64,000 bases of DNA, taken from contig LNGK01000002.1 in NCBI GenBank assembly GCA_001510575.1, positions 3,150,144-3,214,143 on the forward strand. The letters are read 5' to 3'. Position 1 is the first letter of the stretch. Every line of letters begins with the position of its first letter. Shown here piece by piece: positions 11,937-22,245 of the stretch. This DNA comes from Knoxdaviesia capensis. Its lineage: Eukaryota; Ascomycota; Sordariomycetes; Microascales; Gondwanamycetaceae. A model generated the notes under the pieces. The model was not told the DNA's origin, did no database searches, and saw only the letters and a list, made by a program, of their open reading frames with translations. A program made the position numbers and the translations under genes.

Positions 11937-12515
11937 CTATTTCATCTGCTCAATGACTTCTTCGGTCGACACAACAGGACCAAAGGCATATCCAAATGCT
12001 GCAAGTCCGCGGGTATGCTGCTCTTCAGAAGAGGTGCCACATGCATCAGCGACCAACCAGGTGTCAAACCCCCGGTTGAAAGCCGAGCGTGCCGTAGTAT
12101 CGCAGCAGCAATCTGTCATCACGCCACAGACTATCACGCGCTCAGCACTGCACTGATCGACCAGGATGCTCTCGAGTTCCGTGTCGAGGAAGGCATCATA
12201 GGTTTTCTTAGCGATGACAGGGAGCATTGGAGCAGCTGTAGCGATCTGAGGCTCCATAGTTGCGGCGACCTCGGGCATCAGCTTCCAGCGCGGCGAGCCG
12301 ATCCGGATCGAGCCGCCGGCGCCCCACTTGCGGACCAGCTGGTTGACGAACGGCGGTGTTAGGTCGGCGACGCTGTGGCCGTGCTGGGTGTATACGACCG
12401 GCTGGTTCGTGGCGTGGAAGTGGTTGATTAGCCGTAGCACGTTGGGAAGCGAGGTTGTCACCATTGACCGGAAGGTTTCTTGCATGTCAACGACAAGAAG
12501 AGCTGTGACCGTCAT
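11937..12515 (-). CDS. isochorismatase-family (cysteine hydrolase) protein
   Basis: A single exon encodes 192 residues, the usual size for the isochorismatase-like hydrolase superfamily. Members cleave isochorismate, nicotinamide or other amides and ethers through a Cys nucleophile. The triad is visible: Asp10 in LLVVDMQ, a lysine in IAKKTYDAF (103/104), and Cys127 in GVMTDCCCDTTARSA, by alignment with the family pattern GVxTxxC. Cys127 is flanked by two more cysteines (126 and 128), which is unusual. There is no signal peptide, so it is probably cytosolic. Fungal members of this compact group are often of unknown substrate, and nothing nearby indicates siderophore or salicylate metabolism. 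The stop codon abuts a telobox-like motif at 11929-11936. Confidence 0.9.
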   Translation of the reverse strand: MTVTALLVVDMQETFRSMVTTSLPNVLRLINHFHATNQPVVYTQHGHSVADLTPPFVNQLVRKWGAGGSIRIGSPRWKLMPEVAATMEPQIATAAPMLPVIAKKTYDAFLDTELESILVDQCSAERVIVCGVMTDCCCDTTARSAFNRGFDTWLVADACGTSSEEQHTRGLAAFGYAFGPVVSTEEVIEQMK

Positions 12516-13198
12516 TGTGACTGTTGTGCGTGAAGGAAACTGGAATTATGGTCTGTAAGTAACGAGAAGATGTATCGTCACTGGTTTCTTTGATTGTTTT
12601 GTATGAGCGGAGAAGAAATATACGGGACAGAGAGCTAGACATCTACGTGTTATTGACGTCCCTTTATGCACAATGTCAATGGTCACGCCAGCCATTCGGA
12701 TGCGCTTTAGTAGCGTGATTTACATCAAACAACTTCCGCGCTATCCAATTATATGAGCTCCCTGGATTCCGCCCCAAGATTGTTGCAACGCCAATAGGGA
12801 TCATAGCATGACGCTTGCGGACTGAGACACGAACGGCTAACCCTAATTCACTTGTGCAATCACGATGTTCGGCTCTCAAGACAGTTTGTGCAAGGGTGCT
12901 TGGAGAAGCTTGTATATGTGGCTGTGGCTAAGTGCAAAATACTTAGGAAGTTTGTCGATATCTGTACGCAGATTTCCTGTCCACCAGAATTCATAAATCA
13001 TGTCCTCGTTTTGAAATCCGTATTTCCTCCTCATAGCAAGTTTCATCCCTAGCAGTATCCGAGGGTTCCGTTAGAGACTGCCTGACTCTGTTAGAGCAAA
13101 ACCACACATACTCAGAATTGACTGCAAGGGAAGTCATTCTCGACTCACCATTCAAGACCCATTGAAGCACAGAGTAAACCGTCCAACGAGGGGACTAT
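12516..13198. other. intergenic
   Basis: No gene is seen. It holds the upstream region of the hydrolase and the 3' flank of the small secreted protein gene. One AACCCTAA site lies at 12839-12846. Confidence 0.45.
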
Positions 13199-13498
13199 TT
13201 AATTGTCGTCGTGGTCATCGCAGTGCCAGAACGTCTCAGTGCCAGCAGTGCAGGGCGAGTCGGCGTGGGCGGCGTGGCAGATGCCGAACCAGGTGTCCAT
13301 GGGGATCCAGGACTCGCAGCACCACTCGCAGGAGCCGGTGCCATACTCGTAGCAGGCAATCGGGTCCGGGGAGATCAGGCGCAGGAACGCGCAGTCCTCG
13401 GGGTCGCGCTTGGCGATGGACTTGAGTGACTCCGGGGCCGGGGACGCGGAGGCGCCGAGGGCGAGGGCGGCAAAGACGAAGGCGGTGAACTTGACCAT
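13199..13498 (-). CDS. small secreted cysteine-rich protein with Kex2-type site
   Basis: A single exon encodes 99 residues from MVKFTAFVFA. The hydrophobic first ~19 residues (ending ALGASAS) are a strong signal peptide. A short pro-segment then ends in a dibasic Lys30-Arg31, a typical Kex2 cleavage site. The predicted mature part of about 68 residues has eight cysteines (36, 49, 57, 60, 61, 74, 83, 93), enough for four disulfides, and is acidic at the end (HCDDHDDN). I recognise no named family. Size, secretion and cysteine content match the general class of fungal small secreted proteins, which includes effectors, antifungal proteins and hydrophobin-like molecules. The cysteine spacing is not the hydrophobin pattern. 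An upstream in-frame ATG at 13606 would bury the signal peptide and was not chosen. A TATA-like box lies ~140 bp upstream of the start. Confidence 0.8.
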   Translation of the reverse strand: MVKFTAFVFAALALGASASPAPESLKSIAKRDPEDCAFLRLISPDPIACYEYGTGSCEWCCESWIPMDTWFGICHAAHADSPCTAGTETFWHCDDHDDN

Positions 13499-15104
13499 TT
13501 TGGCTGTTGGTTGTGGTTTGATATGGAAAATGAAGAGAGGAGTTTCTGGCTTGTTCTTGGTCACTGAGATCTTTCTGTTCGTGATGAAGAGAAGAGGCAT
13601 TGGCAAAGATCGGAGGAAACACCGGAAGCCATTGGCCTTTTTATATTCATGACGTCTCGCTGATCATGGCCATTTGCTTCCGTGGGAGCCCGTTTGATCG
13701 CCGAGTTCTTGAACAAGAAAAATTCTTCATCGATCCCAGATGCATGAGCTGACAGAGTCTTCAAGGCACGGTAACATCGCGAGTGTTGGCAAGGACCCGG
13801 AGAGGTAACCTAAGTGTTCTGCATGACGATCATATTAAGGGACGAGAGTTGAACGTGAAAGAAGCCAAAGGAGCGAGCAGCTCGATGCAAGGCACCTTGT
13901 GTAGGAAGTCGAATTAAAGACACTCGGTGAACGAATAAGCCCCCCCTGGCCTCGTCTGATATCAATCCTCGCAAGAAACTCTGTATCACATGGTTGAGTA
14001 TATGATTGACTTGCACGAACCCGTTTGGACAGCCAAGACCGAGCTTGTACAACCTCCCTGCAGAGCAAAAGTCTTCTAGCCGTGAAAGCTGGCCGTATAA
14101 GCGGAGAGAGAACCTTGATGACCTCCCCAAGATTTCCCCAGAACACCGCAAAGTGATCCGTCACAGAACATACTGAAATGTTTCTCAGTAATCTGATCTA
14201 TCTTATCAGTCTAAACCTTTATAACTCAACCAACAAGAGTTTCTCTTACTCAACCTATACCATTCTCGATCCTTCAGGTAGCCCGCCGGACACTCGAATT
14301 TCCCAACCCCCCACTTGCGCATGATGATACGAACCCGGTTGGCCTACCATTAGGTGAGGAACAACCGCGAAAGAGTATAAAAGCACCCAAATGTCCGGAA
14401 TCTTTCTGGAATGGTCAAGACTTGGCAAATGTCCTTTAGGATTCTCACAATCCTGTTCTCCAACCATGTCCCGGTCTAGTGACTGTGCGATCCTTGCCTG
14501 AACGATGCCGCGAGACGTGCTCCGCTGCACCTCTGCTCCTCTCTGGGACTTATACGGATGGTCCGACCATGGGATACGGGTAAGCTCGACTTGGCATATC
14601 ACCAGCTGAACGTGATAGAGACGAGACCAGATGTGATGAGTTCGTCCCAGCTCAGCTGCCTCCGAGATGGGCCTCGCCGTGAGAACCTGTGTGGTGACGA
14701 CCGATCCAACCTGGCTGGACAAATCCCTGCTGGTCGAGAAAGACGGCAAAGAAGCGGTTGAAAAGTTTGCAAAGGCGGCAGATGCGCGCGAATGGAACCT
14801 CGAGAAGCCGGAGCAACGAAGGCGGCCGGGAGAGTCGACTTGGCGAGCTGCTTGGTATCTGGTTTCCTATGAATACCGATGCCACCCCCCGCCACGTTTT
14901 CAGACTCCAGTTTCTCTTTTGCCGCTCCTCCACTCACCAGAAGACTTGTGCTCCTTTGCCGTGGTTGGTCTCTCGTGTCTCTCGTTCTTGAGGATTTCCT
15001 GCATCACATTCGTTCTTGTGCTGTTCCACGCTGCGAGATTTCGGGATCTTGTTGATACCTTCACAGAATCAATCTGTCTCCAGTGTTCCAAAGAAAGAAT
15101 CACA
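13499..15104. other. intergenic between two divergently transcribed secreted-protein genes
   Basis: Apart from the TATA-like box near 13640, no gene is seen. The small secreted protein (-) and the repeat protein (+) are transcribed away from this 1.6 kb, so it should hold both promoters. A 164-codon minus-strand frame at 14255-14749 shows no family features. Confidence 0.45.
13638..13645 (-). promoter_or_regulatory. TATA-like box of the small secreted protein gene
   Basis: On the minus strand the sequence reads TATAAAAA, about 140 bp upstream of the start codon at 13498. This is a strong TATA match, often seen at highly regulated fungal secreted-protein genes. Its use is inferred. Confidence 0.5.
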
Positions 15105-16743
15105 ATGGCTGCTCGCAATCTTCTGCTGGCCGTTGGCATTGCCCTCCTACAGGGCTCGGCCCAGGCTCTGCCTCAAGCAGAAGTTCCTGCTGCTTGCGTG
15201 TAAGTCGACCTTGTTAGTTGTGTGGCATTCGAAGTATATCACCTTGCTAACAGCACACAGCACTACCACTACCTACCAGTATGGTGTTGACGCCACGATC
15301 ACGAACTACAACTCGTTCGTGTCGTCGATGCGCAAAGAATACTCCACCTCGGGTGTGTCGGCGTCTGGTTTCCAAGTTCCGTTCTTCACGTCCCTGGTCG
15401 TCCTGCCCGGAGGCACCACGCTGACGGGAACCGGATACTACGACTCCAATGCCCTGACTGCAGCCGGGTTCAACCTGATCTCGTCTCCGGTGACTTCGAT
15501 CTCGTGCCCGCCGACTGCGCCGACCACGACAAAGACTCTGCCGCCGTCGCCCACGGGCTCCAACTGTACCCCTCACGAAGACCACTGTAAGCAGTATCAC
15601 CCGGAGGACACCACGAAATGTCGAGGTATCACCCATGGAATATGAAGTCTGACAATTACTATAGGGCACTGCGTTGCGTGGCCGGCCTCAACTACATCGT
15701 CATCGGCCGGCGAATGTGAAGCCCATGGAGATCACTGGCACTGTCCTTCTGGAGTTCCGGAGCCCACCACTCCGCCTCCGGCTGAGGCGACAACAACTGC
15801 CGCCCCCACTGGAGAGTGCGAGGCCCATGATGACCACTGGCACTGCCCGCCGGGTGTTCCGGAACCGACTACTCCTCCTTCGGTCGAGCCGACCATTACT
15901 TCATCAGCTGGAGAATGCGAGGCCCATGGTGACCACTGGCATTGCCCGCCCGGTGTTGCCGAGCCGACTACTCCTCCCCCGACCGAGACGGCAACCACCG
16001 CTGCTCCGGCCGAGGAGTGCGAGGCCCATGGTGACCACTGGCATTGTCCCCCTGGCGTTGCCGAGCCGACTACTCCTCCTGCTGTCTCTCCCTCCAGCAC
16101 TGTCGCCCCCAGCGAGGAGTGCGAAGCCCACGGGGATCACTGGCATTGTCCTCCCGGCGTGGCGGAGCCCACCACGCCTCCCCCGGTTACCGAGCCCACC
16201 GCGACGACCTCGTCTACTGGCGAGTGTGAGGCCCACGGAGACCACTGGCACTGCCCGCCTGGCGTTGCTGAGCCGACTACTCCTCCTGCCGTCTCTCCTT
16301 CCAGCACTGCTGGTACCCCCACCGAAGAGTGTGAGGCCCACGGCGACCACTGGCACTGCCCGCCTGGCGTTGCTGAGCCGACTACTCCTCCTGCCGTTTC
16401 TCCTTCCAGCACTGCTGGTACCCCCAGCGAGGAATGCGAAGCTCACGGCGACCACTGGCACTGTCCTCCTGGAGTCGCGGAGCCCACCACGCCTCCCCCG
16501 GTTACCGAGCCCACCGCGACTACCGCGTCGACTGGCGAGTGCGTGGCTCATGGCGACCACTGGCACTGCCCGTCAGGTGTGCCGGAGCCGACCACCCCGC
16601 CGCCGGCCACAACGCTCAAGACATCTGTGTCTACTACCGCTGGTCCCTCGCAAACCATCATCCCCGGCGCAGCTGGCCGTTTCTCGGTGTCGTCTGGGCC
16701 CGTGCTCGTCATCGCCGTAGCTGCTGTGTTCATGCACCTGTAA
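15105..16743 (+). CDS. GPI-anchored cell-surface protein with ten C-x2-H-x2-H-W-H-C motifs
   Basis: The exons are 15105-15199, 15261-15586 and 15665-16743, giving 1500 nt and 499 residues. The first ~21 residues (LLLAVGIALLQGSAQA) are a signal peptide. Residues ~30-125 form a unique Tyr/Thr/Gly-rich N-domain. From residue 134 the motif C-x-x-H-x-D-H-W-H-C occurs ten times, separated by Pro/Thr/Ser-rich linkers (PPGVAEPTTPP plus variable Ser/Thr), which should be heavily O-glycosylated. The last ~30 residues (small residues, then VLVIAVAAVFMHL) look like a GPI-attachment signal. Each motif offers two Cys and three His, so metal binding (Zn or Cu) or disulfide-closed loops are plausible; this is inference. 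The second intron splits the Trp codon of the first motif, which validates the splice. The motif is the repeat unit: I do not recognise an enzyme domain. The expected location is the cell wall or outer membrane leaflet. Confidence 0.85.
15716..16580 (+). repeat. coding tandem repeat (nine of the ten His/Cys motif units) with nested duplications
   Basis: Units are about 90-105 nt. Two adjacent units (~16262-16363 and ~16364-16465) are nearly identical with a 102-nt period. A block starting near 16160 is repeated about 315 nt downstream near 16475. This shows recent, repeated expansion by whole-unit duplication that keeps the reading frame. Confidence 0.85.
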
Positions 16744-17121
16744 ATAATTATGGCAAGGAATTCGGGCAATCCGGGGTTCTCAAACGTGCTAGTTATATAG
16801 GAGTTCTCTGTCCAAATACTGGTTAATAAGTGTAAAAATAAACGCCCGACGTTCGGCTCAATTCTTTTCCGTAACAACTATGCTTCCGTGATATGAATGG
16901 CACTCGCATTATCTACAGTGGGGGTTGCAACGTACCATGCCCCCCCTCCTCTCTCCCATATAAGGCGTTCATTTTGAAGAGCTGCGAAGTTTGATTTCAT
17001 TTACCGATAATGCAACCCACTATGGGCCTTGAGGAGCCCAAGAAACGATACCCAAAGCCCGAACCCAAGCACAAGCCCTCTGACCATACATATACCCTCG
17101 GCTACTCCGGCAGTTCTCCGC
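16744..17121. other. convergent intergenic region
   Basis: This is the 3' flank shared by the repeat-protein gene (+) and a short-chain dehydrogenase gene (-). No gene is seen. Confidence 0.5.
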
Positions 17122-18244
17122 CTACTTGGAACCCGGCTTGGTCCAATCGTCGCCGAGCCCGAGAATACCCTGACCCTTGAGCCACACGCGCGTGTTCTCC
17201 TCACCCATCCACTGGGGCTGCGTGGAAGCGTACCCGGCCTCGGTATCGAAGCCACGGCCGCCGGAGACGTACACGGCGTTGCCGTTCAGCTTGGCATCGG
17301 CCGCGCACTGCAGGATGAAGCGGGCCACGTCGACGGGCTGGTTGAGCGGCATGTTCTCGGCCACCCAGCGGTTGCGCACGCCGCTGAGCAGCTGGGTGTC
17401 GGTGGCCCACGGGCAGATGGCGTTGGCGCGCACGCCGTACTTGAGGGGCGACCACGGCCGCAGGGCACGCATCAGGCCGATGACGCCGTGCTTTGCCGCC
17501 GAGTAGGCGAAGAGGCCCGGGGCTTCGGTGATGCCGGCGATGGAGGAGACGAGCACCAGCGACTTGGAGAACGGGGTGGCGGCGGGGGTCTTGTCGTCTT
17601 TCATGAAGGCCAGGGCGATGCGCGAGAAGCTCATCACGCTGGTCAGGTTGATGTCGATGTGGTCCTTGAGGGGGATGGGCTCCTATAATAGAGTCAGTCG
17701 CTGGTATCGGTCTTGAGCCGGGGTGGGGGGAAGGGAATGAACGATCTGACCCGGAATGGAACCCGGAGGACGGCGGCGGGAGACCGGCCGTATGGCTTCG
17801 TACCTTGTGTACACTCTCCAATGTCAGGTTCTCCGGCTCAAACCAGCCAGCCGACTCCTTGACGGCAGCACAGCTGACAGCCACATCGACCCGACCATAC
17901 GCATCGTAGGCGGTCTGGAAGAGCGCAACTTGCGAGGCGTGATCCCGGACATCGAGCTGGCGGAACACTACAGTCCCCGGGCCTCCGGCCAGAGCATCGG
18001 CCACGGCCTGGCCCTTGACGGCATCCCAGTCTCCGAACACAACATGGGCTCCGGCCGCGTAAAACAGACCGACAGCAGAGGCACCGATTCCTTGAGCACC
18101 ACCTGTAAACCAAGCTCGAAAGGTCTGGTGTTAGTACAGGTTGAAAACCGCCGGGGTTGTGAATTTTGACTTGCCTGTGAAAACAACCACTCTGCCCTTG
18201 AGAGCTGCAGTGTTTGCCGCTTCGTTGTAGAGAACTTCTGCCAT
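17122..18244 (-). CDS. short-chain dehydrogenase/reductase (SDR), classical type
   Basis: The exons are 18244-18175, 18102-17804 and 17682-17122, giving 930 nt and 309 residues. It is a Rossmann-fold NAD(P)-dependent oxidoreductase. The cofactor motif TGGAQGIG is at residues 23-30. The catalytic residues follow the classical pattern: Asn135 (INLTS), Ser170 (VSSIAG), Tyr183 and Lys187 (YSAAKHG), with the usual Ser-Tyr spacing of 13. Asp at the end of beta-2 (FGDWD) suggests NAD(H) preference. The general architecture resembles 15-hydroxyprostaglandin-dehydrogenase-like fungal SDRs; the substrate is unknown. The first intron has a GC donor (GCAAGT) instead of GT, and splitting the TGG motif there is required to restore the fold. 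It is transcribed away from a second SDR 1.6 kb off, which is not closely similar in sequence. Confidence 0.9.
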
Positions 18245-19848
18245 TGTGAGGGTGTTGTGATGTGAAGGTGAAGAAGCTATGTGATGTCAAGCTGATCAGG
18301 AACAGAATGAGTGAAGATATGAACAGTTAGCAGTTAAGGAGGGTAGCATTACACTACTAGAATTTCCCTGGTCTGCGGAAGTCGGGTTGATATCATACGT
18401 AGACAAAGTGGGATAACAGATTATGCCGATCTCAGGTAATAGAGAGGACACCGCGAGACGCCGAAGGTTGGATCAGATTCAGCAGCTTCGGGATGTTAGC
18501 TCTGATTTTTGGTTACATTATTTGCTGCATTTCCATAAACCACACACCCCTAAGAGGATCCATTTTGTTTCGCCTCATGGCAGTCCAGCGCGGTGCCCAG
18601 TTCAAACCACCGAAAAGAACATCCAAAGTCAGAGCCGGGCCCAGCTAGAGGAGCAAGTTCCAAGCCACTAAGAAGCACACAAACTGACCCCGTTGAATTT
18701 CCCCTCTCGTAACATTCTCTAGTCCAGCACAAAAAAAATTGAATAAAAAAATAAAACAAAAAAACAAAAACCATGGGAGTTCAGGGCGGGGCAGATGGAG
18801 CTTTGAAGCATTTTAGAAGAAAGTGTGCTTGATAATTTCTTTGAAGGCGTTCGGAATATGGGCACAAGACAAGAAGCCAAGATGTCGGAGGGAGGCCAAT
18901 TGCACGTGGAGGGAAAGGGTAAGTAAAGTACTGTATGTGAAGCCGGGTTAGATTTTAACCGAGATGCGCTAGGTTGCAATCGTGATGTATGCCTTGGAGG
19001 TGTCTTTGGCCATGGACGTTCACAGCCACGAAGATTGACTCTGTCTGGGAGTTTCTCTTATTTTCTTTGAGGATGATTGATATGCTGCATCTCGTCGACA
19101 TCTATATACTGTACAGTGCATTGAACAGTCCAAACTCGCCCAGATACCACTCGGATAGTGCACCTGAAGAGAGCTTCTCTACGCTGGACCCTGCAATTTT
19201 GACGGGCCTGGCACTACATCGAGGCTGTGTTCAGGCCTCGTGGCATTCTCTTTCAGCAGCGGCCCATAAAACCTGCCCGGGAAGTTGGGGGGGACCAGAG
19301 AGAAGGCCGGAGGACAGACAAAAAGAAGAGAGAGAGAGAGAGAGAGAGGAAGTGGAGTTTGTCTCTTGACTCCTCTTCTGCTCTTCTCCCTAAGACACTG
19401 ATCTGCCGAAGAGGCTGGAAGAGGATTAGCCTACGAGGGCCTATTTTTGGGTTTTCAACGACACGACACATATTTCTGGAGCCAGCACAGATTGCCTTTT
19501 CTGACTCCCTTACTTGGTGTCTCAAATCTTCGTTGAAGGTGCCGAAAGTCTTCGCGCGGGGGTGTTTCTTGAACGGTGGCGTGTTGGAAAGCTAGAAAAA
19601 AGGAATTTAGTCCGGCAAGATTAAAAAAAAATATAAAGAAATAAAGAAAGAAAGCAAAGAAAAAAAAAGAGGTTGCTATCCATCTAGTGACTTGAGTCTT
19701 TTGCATTTCCTGATTTCTTATCGCATGTTTGGTGTTTTTATCCAGCAAGTCACACAATAGCATCGTCTCCAACCGGTATACCTCACAGTAGACACCACCA
19801 CATACCATACACTCCTACATCAACAAACCGATCCTCATATCACTCACC
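18245..19848. other. divergent intergenic region between two SDR genes
   Basis: No gene is seen. It should hold both SDR promoters. It contains a (GA)n run at 19327-19349, A-rich tracts at ~18730-18770 and ~19620-19665, and the palindrome ACTGTACAGT at 19108-19117. Confidence 0.45.
19327..19349. repeat. (GA)n microsatellite
   Basis: About eleven GA dinucleotides lie upstream of the plus-strand SDR. No function is evident. Confidence 0.8.
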
Positions 19849-20821
19849 ATGTCCCTCCGGAAGTCCGTTCTCGTCACCGGCGGAGCCAGCGGCATCGGCC
19901 TGGCCATGGTCCGCCACTTCGCTGCCGCCGGCCACAAGGTCGCCGTGGCCGACGTCAATGTCGAGTCCGGCACCGCCGTGGTGGCCGGCCTGGCCGCCGA
20001 GTTCCCGGCCGCGCAGCTGTCGTTCCACAAGTGCGACGTGTCGTCGTTCGACTCGCAGGCCAACGTGTTCCGCGACGTGGTTGAGGCTCACGGCGGCCAC
20101 CTCGATGTGGTCATGGCCAACGCCGGCATTTCCGAGCGCGGTAATTCCGCTCTCGTTGTCGAGGAGGAGGAGCCGACTGTGCCGAACCTGATGGTGCTGG
20201 ATGTGAATCTCTCTGGCACGATCTACTGTGAGCTACTCCTCGGCTCTGTGTCATGATGAATATTTTGGACCGTTGGGGCGTTTCTGACCGCAAAACACAC
20301 CACAGCTATCAAACTGGCCGTTCACTACATGAACAAGAACCCCCGCGACGGCCGGCCATCGCGCGGCCTGATCATCTGCACCGCATCGAACGCCGGAATC
20401 TACCCGTTCCCCGTCGCTCCGCTGTACGCCGCGTCCAAGAGCGGGGTGATCGGGCTTGTCCGGTCGATGTCGAAGCTACTATCCAAGCACAAGATCCAGA
20501 TTAACGGTCTCGCCCCCGCCGTGCTCGGTACGTGACACCTCCTCCAGATTGCCCAGAGCACGAACAAAACAGAAGCCCGCATGCTAACACACTCCCACAG
20601 AGACGAACATTGCCCCCAGCAAGGACCTCTTCAAGGACATGATCCTGACGCCGATGTCGACGCTCACCGCCGGCGTGGCCAAGTTCGAGTCCGACCCGAC
20701 GCTGTCCGGCGAGGTTGCGGAGATTCACGGCAGCAGTGTGACGCTGCGCGAGGTGTATGGCTATGTGGACGCGGATAGTCGGAAAAACCTGGAGACTTTC
20801 TGGAACCTCGGATATGCATGA
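19849..20821 (+). CDS. short-chain dehydrogenase/reductase (SDR), classical type
   Basis: The exons are 19849-20227, 20306-20527 and 20601-20821, giving 822 nt and 273 residues, the typical SDR length. TGGASGIG at residues 10-17 binds the dinucleotide. NAG in MANAGIS, Ser154 (CTASNAG), Tyr167 and Lys171 (YAASKSG) complete the catalytic set with normal spacing. An Asp at the end of beta-2 (VADVN) favours NAD(H). Both introns have GT-AG borders and join IY-SIKLAV and VLG-ETNIAP in frame. The C-terminal region (residues ~205-273) is the substrate-binding part and is not diagnostic. It is a cytosolic oxidoreductase of unknown substrate. Its relation to the divergent SDR at 17.1-18.2 kb could be co-regulation, but nothing else nearby points to a shared pathway. 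Confidence 0.9.
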
Positions 20822-22083
20822 TCGGGGGTTGAATAGGCTTCCGACCATGGCCAGACGCGTGATGTGTGTATTCATAGTATGTGGCAGTGGAAGATAGGCT
20901 CCGTCCCCGTACCGAGTGCAATTCATCAGTCAACATGAAACAAGTAACAGTTGAAGAGCAGATATCCACGTCTCCACTGATGCTAAAGGGCCATTTCCGC
21001 TCAAGTGACTGGTACCCCAGACTCTTCGTACCCCGGACCCCGGATTTTGCAAGTTCGTGCTTGGTGTTTGCTGACGAATATGCGCCCCAGTATTACGGCA
21101 TAGTTGGTCTGGGGCTTATTTTGTTGGTTCGTGGCTGAAGAGGTGTGTGTTTAGGTCGGTTAGCTGGAGCATTTCGTCAAAGTGTCAAATCAACGGGGGA
21201 TGCTTGTTTACATAGGGGCCACCAGAGACAATATTACTGTACATACACCACGCAGCTATTCTGTGGTAGGCCAGAGAACTAGGTACTGTATGTTGCTGGA
21301 TGTGCAGTATAGTGAAGCAGTTCGCGGCTCTCAGGTGACAGCCGAGATATATGCAGTTACCCCAAATCGGCCATGTGCGTGTAAGTGAGGCTTTTTGGCG
21401 GCAAAACGACACAGACCTCTTCCAGCTTTTTCACTAATTCGATGCAATACCAAGTCATGTTCCAGCCTCAGCTAAGCCATCACAAGTTCACAACAGGAAC
21501 GAGTATCACACTTCTTTGTCACTCACCTACTCCTCTGAAAGATTCACGACTTACCCGTTTCAAGCCCGCTCTCGCATAACGAACCCACCCGCACACATGC
21601 CAGCATCACCAGGCCAGGCATCATTCTCTTGGGTCGGGACTCAGGAGCTTAGATGTTGTCTCCGATTGCCAGTCGGGGCCCAGGTCTGTGCAACTGCCGA
21701 GAAACTAAGAAAACCGGGGGGTGGAGTAGACTGTCCAACGAGCCCCCCCGGAGGGCAAGACGCCGAACTACATCCGAAGATAGTCGCGAAGGATGTTTGC
21801 TCTTGGGTCAATAACAGCAGCAGATATCAGCTATATGCCAGGGAAGAAGATAAGCAGGCTTAGGTGCAAACAGTCCATCGGGATCCTCTTTCTCTGTCTC
21901 TCTCCAATTCTGGTCTCCCCTGAGACCTGAGCCTCTTGCACACCTGCGAGATACTACTTTTATAGTGCAGCCCGTGGTTCGTCCAGTTCTAGTCTAGCTT
22001 CGCCCGCCCGCCGCAATCCACATCCCGAAGCCCCATATCCACTTTTCATTCCCCCCCGAATACCGGCCTCGTCGATGCTTGGA

Positions 22084-22245
22084 CCAGAGGCCAAAAAGAA
22101 CAGAGACGCAGGCAATAGCTTCGTACCAGGCGGTCTGGGGTATTCCTGGACTCTGTTAGATTTCCCAGAGGCCAATAAGAAAAGAGACGATGACAATAGC
22201 TTCGTAGTAGGCGGTCTGGGGTATTCCTGGCCTCTGTTAGATTTC
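22084..22245. repeat. two-copy 81-bp tandem duplication
   Basis: Copy 1 is 22084-22164 and copy 2 is 22165-22245, with 8 mismatches by eye (about 90% identity). The period is a multiple of three, and a 64-codon plus-strand frame (22075-22269) runs through both. However, every mismatch is amino-acid changing in that frame, so I do not call it a gene. Confidence 0.85.

Noticed and set aside
14255..14749. 164-codon minus-strand open frame in the divergent promoter region
   Set aside because: No family features; lies in DNA expected to be promoter of the repeat-protein gene.
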